Source of the DNA: Oscillospiraceae bacterium
GTDB taxonomy: Bacteria; Bacillota; Clostridia; Oscillospirales; Ruminococcaceae
Direction: 5' to 3'
DNA length: 64,000 nucleotides
NCBI GenBank assembly: GCA_017466885.1
Contig: JAFTTH010000009.1
Span: 124,001-188,000, forward strand
The translations under genes were made by a program, and so were the position numbers. Positions 59,100-64,000 of the stretch are shown piece after piece. The notes beneath the pieces were generated by a model. It made no database searches. It saw only the letters and a list, made by a program, of their open reading frames with translations, and was not told the DNA's origin. Every line of letters starts with the position of its first letter. Within the stretch, counting starts at the first letter, position 1.

Positions 59100-60428
59100 T
59101 CAAAAAATTGCCGTTCCGAACGGCTCACCGTCCACAACCTCATCCACAAGCACCGACACAAACTGGCCCAAACGGAGCTTTTGAGAGGATTTGAAAAAGA
59201 CCTTTCCGTCAATATCCGGGGCATCTGCGGCGCTTCTGCCGAAATAGCATTCGGCATACCGGTCAAAGCCCTCTGTCACGCAAAGAAGGGTTTGCCCCTC
59301 CAGCGCGGCATTTTTCTCCTGCATCATCTCCTCACACAGCTGGTAAAGGAGCTCACACCGGCGAGCCTTAACCTCTTCCTCCACCTGATCGGGGAATTCA
59401 GCAGCGGGAGTATCCTCCTCCGCGGAATAGGCAAAGCAACCAACCCGCTCCAGCTTATGCTTGGCAACAAATGCACAAAGCTGCTCAAACTGCTCCTCTG
59501 TTTCTCCGGGGAAGCCGGTCATAAAGGTGGTGCGGAGAACAATGCCCGGCACCCGCTGACGGAGCTTTTCCACCAGCTCAGAGAGGGTCTGCTCGTCTCC
59601 GGGGCGATTCATCCGGCGAAGAATCTCACCGTTCACATGCTGCATAGGAAGATCAAGGTATTTGCAGATCTTCTCCTCCCGGGCTATCACATCAATCAGT
59701 TCATCGGTGATCCGATGGGGATAAGCGTAAAGCACCCGGATCCAGCGGAAGCCATCAATCCGGCAAAGCTCCTCCAGGAGCTTTGCAAGGGCAGGCTTAC
59801 CGTAAAGATCCTCGCCGTACCGAGTGGTATCCTGCGCAACGACCACCAGCTCTTCCACGCCCCATTCCGCCAGGGTAGCCGCCTCTTTAAGGACATCCTC
59901 CATAGGACGGCTACGGAAGCCGCCCCGGATCCCCGGAATGGCACAATAGCTGCAACGGTTATCGCACCCCTCGGCAATCTTCAGGTAGGCATAAAATGGG
60001 ATGGTAGAAAGGATCCGGTCTCCTGAAAGGGGCAGATCCTCCTTCGGCCCAAAGGAGAGGGTCTTCTCCCCTGCCAAAGCTTTTTCAATCGCCGCAACGA
60101 TATCTTTATTGGAACCGATCCCCAAAACGGCATCCGCCTCGGGAATCTCCCGGGCAACCTCCTCCCGGTAACGCTCTGCCAGACAGCCTGTGATAATCAC
60201 GGCCTTGATCCGGCCCTCTTCTTTCAGGGTGGTAAATTCCAGAATAAATTCGATGGATTCCGCCTTCGCTGACTCAATAAACCCGCAGGTATTGATTACC
60301 GCAACATCCGCAAGGGCAGCATCCTCACAAAGCTCGTAACCGGCTTTGCGGATATCCGCCATCATCAGCTCTGCATCCACCTGATTTTTCGGGCATCCCA
60401 AGGATACCATTCCAACTTTGATTGCCAT
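59100..60428 (-). CDS. rimO: ribosomal protein S12 methylthiotransferase
   Basis: 442 residues. The N-terminal UPF0004 domain has three Cys (SLGCPKNQVD, NTCGF, TGCLAERY). The radical SAM cluster motif is EGCDNRCSYCAIP (CX3CX2C), and the C-terminal TRAM domain ends the protein. It adds a methylthio group to Asp89 of S12. ATG 60428 follows CTGGAG. It is the third gene after recA and recX. Confidence 0.96.
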   Translation of the reverse strand: MAIKVGMVSLGCPKNQVDAELMMADIRKAGYELCEDAALADVAVINTCGFIESAKAESIEFILEFTTLKEEGRIKAVIITGCLAERYREEVAREIPEADAVLGIGSNKDIVAAIEKALAGEKTLSFGPKEDLPLSGDRILSTIPFYAYLKIAEGCDNRCSYCAIPGIRGGFRSRPMEDVLKEAATLAEWGVEELVVVAQDTTRYGEDLYGKPALAKLLEELCRIDGFRWIRVLYAYPHRITDELIDVIAREEKICKYLDLPMQHVNGEILRRMNRPGDEQTLSELVEKLRQRVPGIVLRTTFMTGFPGETEEQFEQLCAFVAKHKLERVGCFAYSAEEDTPAAEFPDQVEEEVKARRCELLYQLCEEMMQEKNAALEGQTLLCVTEGFDRYAECYFGRSAADAPDIDGKVFFKSSQKLRLGQFVSVLVDEVVDGEPFGTAIF

Positions 60429-60446
60429 ATTGTGCTCCAGTTAATT

Positions 60447-61079
60447 TTATTCAGGGTCATCCCCCGGATATTCCTCCGAAAGACGGTTGACCGCTTCTTT
60501 TATCTGCCCGTACCGGTACCCCGACCGGGCCAAACCGCCAAACAACTGCTGTTTTCGTTTTTCATCATAAGGGGGGTAGCCATATTTCCGAAGGATCAAC
60601 CGACAGGCAAGCTCCACCGGATCATACTGCTCCTCCAGCTCATAGAGAACATCCTCAATCAAAAACTGTCCAAAGCCGCGCTTTGCCAGCTCAAACCGGA
60701 TCCGTGACGGCGGATAAAGCTTATTTTCCGCCAGATGGACCGCATACTTCCGGGACAGATCCTCGTCATTGAGGAAGCCAAACTCTTCCATCCGCTGAAG
60801 GGTTTTCTCGGTAATCTCCTCATCATAGCTTTTAAGGAGCTTTTCCTCCAGCTCTTTCCGGGAGTAATCCCGATACCCCAGCAGATAGAGTGCCCGCTCC
60901 TTTGCCTTCCGCAAAAGCGCCGCTTCCCGCAATTCCTTCAACTCTGCAATGGTTACCTCATTTCCCACCCGGAGTCCCGCCTCAACGATGATCTCCTCAT
61001 TGAATACGGCGCGGGGCTTATCATCCAGAAAGATGGTATAAAACCCGGGACTCTTTGGAACGATATCTGTTATTTTCAT
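60447..61079 (-). CDS. recX: RecA regulator RecX
   Basis: 210 residues: tandem helical RecX repeats (ALYLLGYRDYSRKELEEKL, and EFGFLNDEDLSRKYAVHLAENK, then FELAKRGFGQFLIEDVL). It modulates RecA filament activity. The start overlaps the recA stop by 1 nt (TGATG). Confidence 0.94.
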   Translation of the reverse strand: MKITDIVPKSPGFYTIFLDDKPRAVFNEEIIVEAGLRVGNEVTIAELKELREAALLRKAKERALYLLGYRDYSRKELEEKLLKSYDEEITEKTLQRMEEFGFLNDEDLSRKYAVHLAENKLYPPSRIRFELAKRGFGQFLIEDVLYELEEQYDPVELACRLILRKYGYPPYDEKRKQQLFGGLARSGYRYGQIKEAVNRLSEEYPGDDPE

Positions 61080-62209
61080 CAGAGGATATCGTCCGCTTCG
61101 TCAATCTCGATCTCGGGAAGCTCTTCGGTAGCCTTCTTCACCGGTGCAAGACGTTTGATCTTGGTTTCGGACTGGAGCTTATCCTTCCCTTCCATCACCA
61201 TACGGCTGATTTCATCCGCAAACTCGGGGTTATTGATCAGGTATTCCCGGGCATTATCCCGCCCCTGACCGATCCGCATATCCTTGAAGTTATACCAGGA
61301 GCCGCTCTTTTTGATAATATCCAGCTCCACAGCGAAATCAAGGATCTCACCCATCCGGGAAATTCCCTTCCCGTAAAGGATCTCAAATTCGGCCTCCTTG
61401 AAGGGGGGAGCGACCTTATTTTTCACAACCTTACACTTGGTACGGTTACCGATGATCTCCGAGCCATCCTTAATAGGCTCCTGCTTCCGGACGTCGATCC
61501 GGACGGAGGAATAGAACTTCAGCGCACGGCCGCCGGGGGTAAACTCGGGGTTTCCGTACATCACGCCGATCTTTTCCCGCAACTGGTTGATGAAGACCAC
61601 AACGGCATTGGATTTGGAGATGCTGCCGGTCAGCTTCCGGAGCGCCTGAGACATCAGCCGGGCCTGGAGGCCTACGTGGGAGGCTCCCATTTCCCCATCG
61701 ATCTCGGCCTTGGTCACCATTGCCGCGACAGAGTCAACAACTACAACGTCAATAGCGCCGGAGCGCACCAAAGCATCGGTGATCTCAAGAGCCTGCTCAC
61801 CTGTATCCGGCTGGGAAACCAGCATAGAATCAATATCAACGCCCAGTGCCTTGGCATAAACGGGGTCAAGAGCATGTTCAACGTCAATAAAGGCAACCTC
61901 TCCGCCCTCCTTCTGGGCAGAGGCAATGATATGGAGGGCAACGGTTGTTTTACCCGAGCTTTCCGGCCCATAGATCTCAACAATACGGCCTCTGGGAACA
62001 CCGCCAACACCAAGCGCCATATCCAGGGAAAGAGAGCCGGTGGAGATCGCCTCCACGTTCATCGTGGTATTCTGCCCCAGCTTCATAATCGCGCCCTTAC
62101 CGTAAGTCTTTTCAATCTGGGCAAGCGCAGTCTGAAGCGCCTTCTGACGCTCCTCTTTATCGGTGATCTTGGTGGATGCAACGATGGGTTGTTTGTTTTT
62201 GTCCGCCAT
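61079..62209 (-). CDS. recA: recombinase RecA
   Basis: 376 residues. Walker [10 protein letters not shown], Walker [11 protein letters not shown], the L1/L2 loops, and the signature ALKFYSSVR are all present. The C-terminus is acidic as usual. It catalyses strand exchange and activates the SOS response. Start ATG 62209 follows AAAGGAG. Confidence 0.98.
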   Translation of the reverse strand: MADKNKQPIVASTKITDKEERQKALQTALAQIEKTYGKGAIMKLGQNTTMNVEAISTGSLSLDMALGVGGVPRGRIVEIYGPESSGKTTVALHIIASAQKEGGEVAFIDVEHALDPVYAKALGVDIDSMLVSQPDTGEQALEITDALVRSGAIDVVVVDSVAAMVTKAEIDGEMGASHVGLQARLMSQALRKLTGSISKSNAVVVFINQLREKIGVMYGNPEFTPGGRALKFYSSVRIDVRKQEPIKDGSEIIGNRTKCKVVKNKVAPPFKEAEFEILYGKGISRMGEILDFAVELDIIKKSGSWYNFKDMRIGQGRDNAREYLINNPEFADEISRMVMEGKDKLQSETKIKRLAPVKKATEELPEIEIDEADDIL

Positions 62210-62266
62210 GGCAGAAAGTCTCCTTTATATGTAATTTCGACGAATGCGAGGGATATTGTTATACAG

Positions 62267-62294
62267 ATTATATTATACACAAAAGAAACGTCAA
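62267..62294 (-). promoter_or_regulatory. promoter of recA-recX-rimO-pgsA
   Basis: Minus strand TTGACG (62289-62294), 16-nt spacer, TATAAT (62267-62272); a second TATAAT overlaps 5 nt upstream at shorter spacing. No GAAC-4 nt-GTTC LexA box was found in the 130 nt upstream of recA. Confidence 0.6.
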
Positions 62295-62355
62295 TTGCAA
62301 GGAAAAGGCGAAATTCGGTGAAAAAGTTCATTCTTTTTTCTTGTATTTTTCATGA

Positions 62356-62384
62356 TAGACTTTTTTCGCTTTTTTTGATATACT
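62356..62384 (+). promoter_or_regulatory. promoter of folK
   Basis: TAGACT (62356-62361), 17-nt spacer, TATACT (62379-62384), about 30 nt before the start codon. Confidence 0.55.
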
Positions 62385-62415
62385 ACCAACAGAAGATCTT
62401 ACAGGAGGGACCGGA

Positions 62416-62898
62416 ATGGCAAAGGCTGTGATTGGGCTGGGAACGAATATGGGCAACCGGGGAGAATATCTCCGTCAGGCGGCTGGGGCAATTTCTCTTT
62501 TGCCCGGAACAAAGACGCTTTCCGCCACATCGGTTTACCGGACCGCTCCCTGGGGAGTCACCGACCAACCCGATTTTTACAATATGCATCTTCTGGTGGA
62601 AACGGGTCTTTCCCCTTCCGCACTTCTGGGAGCGCTGCTGGGAATTGAGGCGACGCTGGGGCGTGTCAGAACGAGACGGTACGGCCCCCGTGTGATTGAC
62701 CTGGATCTTTTATATTACGAAGGAATGGCCAACCAAACGGAAGAACTGACCCTCCCCCACCCTCGGATCCCGGAACGGGATTTTGTTTTGGTGCCGCTCA
62801 CCGAGCTTTTCCCCGATGGGAATGCTCTCGGGTGGAGTTTCCCCCTTACCTCCGAAGCGGAAGGGGTGGAACAGATTGGTTCCCTTGATGAGGTATAA
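62416..62898 (+). CDS. folK: 2-amino-4-hydroxy-6-hydroxymethyldihydropteridine pyrophosphokinase
   Basis: 160 residues, the normal HPPK length. IGLGTNMGNR opens the protein, and VRTRRYGPRVIDLDLLYY carries the substrate and Mg-binding residues; LPHPRIPERDFVLVPL is the signature end. It makes the pyrophosphate ester for folate. It stands alone here, without folP or folB. Confidence 0.96.
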   Translation: MAKAVIGLGTNMGNRGEYLRQAAGAISLLPGTKTLSATSVYRTAPWGVTDQPDFYNMHLLVETGLSPSALLGALLGIEATLGRVRTRRYGPRVIDLDLLYYEGMANQTEELTLPHPRIPERDFVLVPLTELFPDGNALGWSFPLTSEAEGVEQIGSLDEV

Positions 62899-62901
62899 TG
62901 C

Positions 62902-62945
62902 AAAAAGCCCACCTGTCTTTTGGGGACAGATGGGCTCTTTCTTTT
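62902..62945. terminator. shared terminator after folK and the second anti-sigma gene
   Basis: AGCCCA-C-CTGTC pairs with GACAG-A-TGGGCT, followed by CTTTCTTTTATT, between convergent genes. Confidence 0.8.
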
Positions 62946-63696
62946 ATTGAACCAACGAGCGGAGGACGGTGATAAATTCCTCCTGGGACAACCCGGAACT
63001 GCTCACCCGAAAACCGACCCCCTCCACAATAAAGGCAGAGAAAAAGTCTCCGTTCTTTGCCTTGGCAATTCCGACCTCCACTCCATTGATTTCAGACTTT
63101 TCCTTAGTTTCCTCCCGTTCAAACAGGCCACAGAAGTCGTAAGGGATTTTCCCTTTACAGGCGGAAACGGCAATCCACCGGGAAGAATCCTCATTGATAT
63201 AATGAATAGCATTTTGATCACAATAAAGCTCTCCCGTACCCTGGTCTTGTTTATATATCCCGAAGTGATTCGGACTTTTCTCCTTGAGATCCACCGGGTG
63301 CTGGGGGAAAACGTTTCTGCCGTAATAGGAATTCAGCTCCTCTGGGGTCATTTTGATAAAGTCTTCTATGAACAAAGCAATATACATCATCTCATTTTGG
63401 GGAAGCTCCTCAATATTATGGATGACAATGGTATCGGTGATGACCGGCTGGGAAAGAAGGGGATTGGGTTGTGACTGTTCCGGATTGGACTGGCTCTGAG
63501 AGGAGGATGCACTCTCCCCTGTTGTGGTCATCCACCATCCGTTTTGCCAGCCTCCCACGCCAACCAATACCGCCAGGCAAGCGCCGCACAAGGGCAGCGC
63601 AATCCCGGCCATCTGCTTTCTGCGGGCAAGCCTGGCCCGCTGATGATCTTCCATTCTGCGGAATACGTTTTCCGCCATTTCGTCATAACGTTTCAT
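62944..63696 (-). CDS. putative anti-sigma factor, membrane-anchored (second module)
   Basis: 250 residues from ATG 63696, 9 nt after GGAGG. A basic N-terminus (about 35 residues) is followed by one membrane segment (MAGIALPLCGACLAVLVGVGG), a Ser/Gln/Pro-rich spacer and an extracellular domain not recognised. It overlaps the ECF sigma gene by 14 nt, as in the module at 37155-38500. No zinc anti-sigma motif is seen. Confidence 0.65.
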   Translation of the reverse strand: MKRYDEMAENVFRRMEDHQRARLARRKQMAGIALPLCGACLAVLVGVGGWQNGWWMTTTGESASSSQSQSNPEQSQPNPLLSQPVITDTIVIHNIEELPQNEMMYIALFIEDFIKMTPEELNSYYGRNVFPQHPVDLKEKSPNHFGIYKQDQGTGELYCDQNAIHYINEDSSRWIAVSACKGKIPYDFCGLFEREETKEKSEINGVEVGIAKAKNGDFFSAFIVEGVGFRVSSSGLSQEEFITVLRSLVQ

Positions 63697-64000
63697 CGTC
63701 AAAATCCTCCATTTCAAGCTGTGATTTCAGCGATCTGCGGGCGCGGTAAAGGAGCGTTTCCAAGCTATGGACACTTTTTCCCATCACCCGGGCAGCCTCC
63801 CGATTGGAAAATCCTTCAAAATAGGTCAACCACAATACCTGCCGGTATTCCGGCTTCAGACTCCGGATGGCACGGTGGAGGGCGATCTTTCTCTCCTCCC
63901 GGAGATACGTTTCCTCCAGCCACGCCTCGTCGCTGACCAGCGCATACCCTTCCTCAATGGAAACCTCGACACCCTTCCGGTGGCGGCGGAGATAATCGAT
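63683..64000 (-). CDS. ECF-family sigma factor, partial
   Basis: The 5' end runs off the right edge; 105 codons are visible. They include region 4: LKPEYRQVLWLTYFEGFSNREAARVMG followed by SVHSLETLLYRARRSLK, a typical sigma-4 helix-turn-helix. The visible part resembles the ECF sigma at 37955-38500, whose region 4 has the same layout. It is coupled to the anti-sigma-like gene. Confidence 0.85.
   Translation of the reverse strand: MDYLRRHRKGVEVSIEEGYALVSDEAWLEETYLREERKIALHRAIRSLKPEYRQVLWLTYFEGFSNREAARVMGKSVHSLETLLYRARRSLKSQLEMEDFDDETL

Noticed and set aside
1..64000. CRISPR array, insertion sequence or prophage
   Set aside because: No regularly spaced direct repeats, no transposase or integrase frames and no phage structural genes were recognised anywhere in the window.

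Overview
The window comes from a moderately GC-rich (about half G+C, by eye) anaerobic member of the Firmicutes, most likely class Clostridia and close to the Oscillospiraceae/Ruminococcaceae. The signs are an IspH-ribosomal protein S1 fusion, a dnaG-rpoD pair, an FMN riboswitch ahead of the ECF riboflavin transporter ribU, a sodium-pump decarboxylase OadG-OadB pair, many sigma-A promoters (TTGACA-17-TATAAT) with AGGAGG ribosome binding sites, and many short hairpin-plus-U terminators, often shared by convergent genes. I see no rRNA, tRNA, CRISPR array, insertion sequence or prophage. This is chromosomal core sequence with a few accessory islands.

Layout. 1-7 kb (minus): a CNNM/CorC-type membrane protein cut by the edge, then carA and a carB-dapF fusion, then greA. 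6.8-7.7 kb (plus): FMN riboswitch and ribU. 7.8-15.7 kb (minus): a nearly complete aromatic amino acid pathway, aroF-tyrA-aroB-aroA and aroC-pheA-aroE/K. It is headed by a Phe/Tyr-rich leader peptide with terminator and antiterminator arms. 15.8-21 kb: a HAD phosphatase, a DUF6512-like membrane protein, an SDR, a membrane-anchored phosphoesterase, and alr-radC. 21-25 kb (minus): a sugar kinase-isomerase-aldolase operon with a LacI-type operator. 25-34 kb (plus): rpmE, a YigZ protein, a dGTPase-like protein, dnaG-rpoD, an Rrf2 regulator, a polysaccharide deacetylase, an OppA-like lipoprotein and a TtcA-like protein. 34.3-34.8 kb: a promoter-to-terminator unit with no intact gene, probably a decayed gene. 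35-36 kb: a DUF1292 gene, a probable 6S RNA and a SLOG protein. 36-38.5 kb: an ECF sigma/anti-sigma/lipoprotein module. 38.6-43.8 kb: ispH-rpsA, plsC, cmk and a Na/Pi cotransporter. 44-47 kb: a HAD protein, a GDPD and a YifB/ComM ATPase. 47-50 kb: a polar amino acid ABC transporter whose binding protein is circularly permuted. 50-54.5 kb: an SDR, a lytic transglycosylase with an apparent ATC start, an M18 aminopeptidase and a BaiN-like flavoprotein. 54.5-58.3 kb: an RpiR regulator, an MFS transporter and oadB-oadG. 58.5-62.2 kb: recA-recX-rimO-pgsA. The end holds folK and a second ECF sigma/anti-sigma pair cut by the right edge.

Most notable observations: (1) a ribosome-type attenuator with 7 Phe and 4 Tyr codons ahead of DAHP synthase; (2) an amino-acid binding lipoprotein in which the usual C-terminal segment has moved to the N-terminus; (3) CarA without the glutaminase Cys and His; (4) a CarB-DapF fusion whose DapF part has Ser for its first catalytic Cys; (5) a strongly promoted 159-codon frame with five in-frame stops. 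All functional statements are inferred from sequence recognised by eye; no database search was run.
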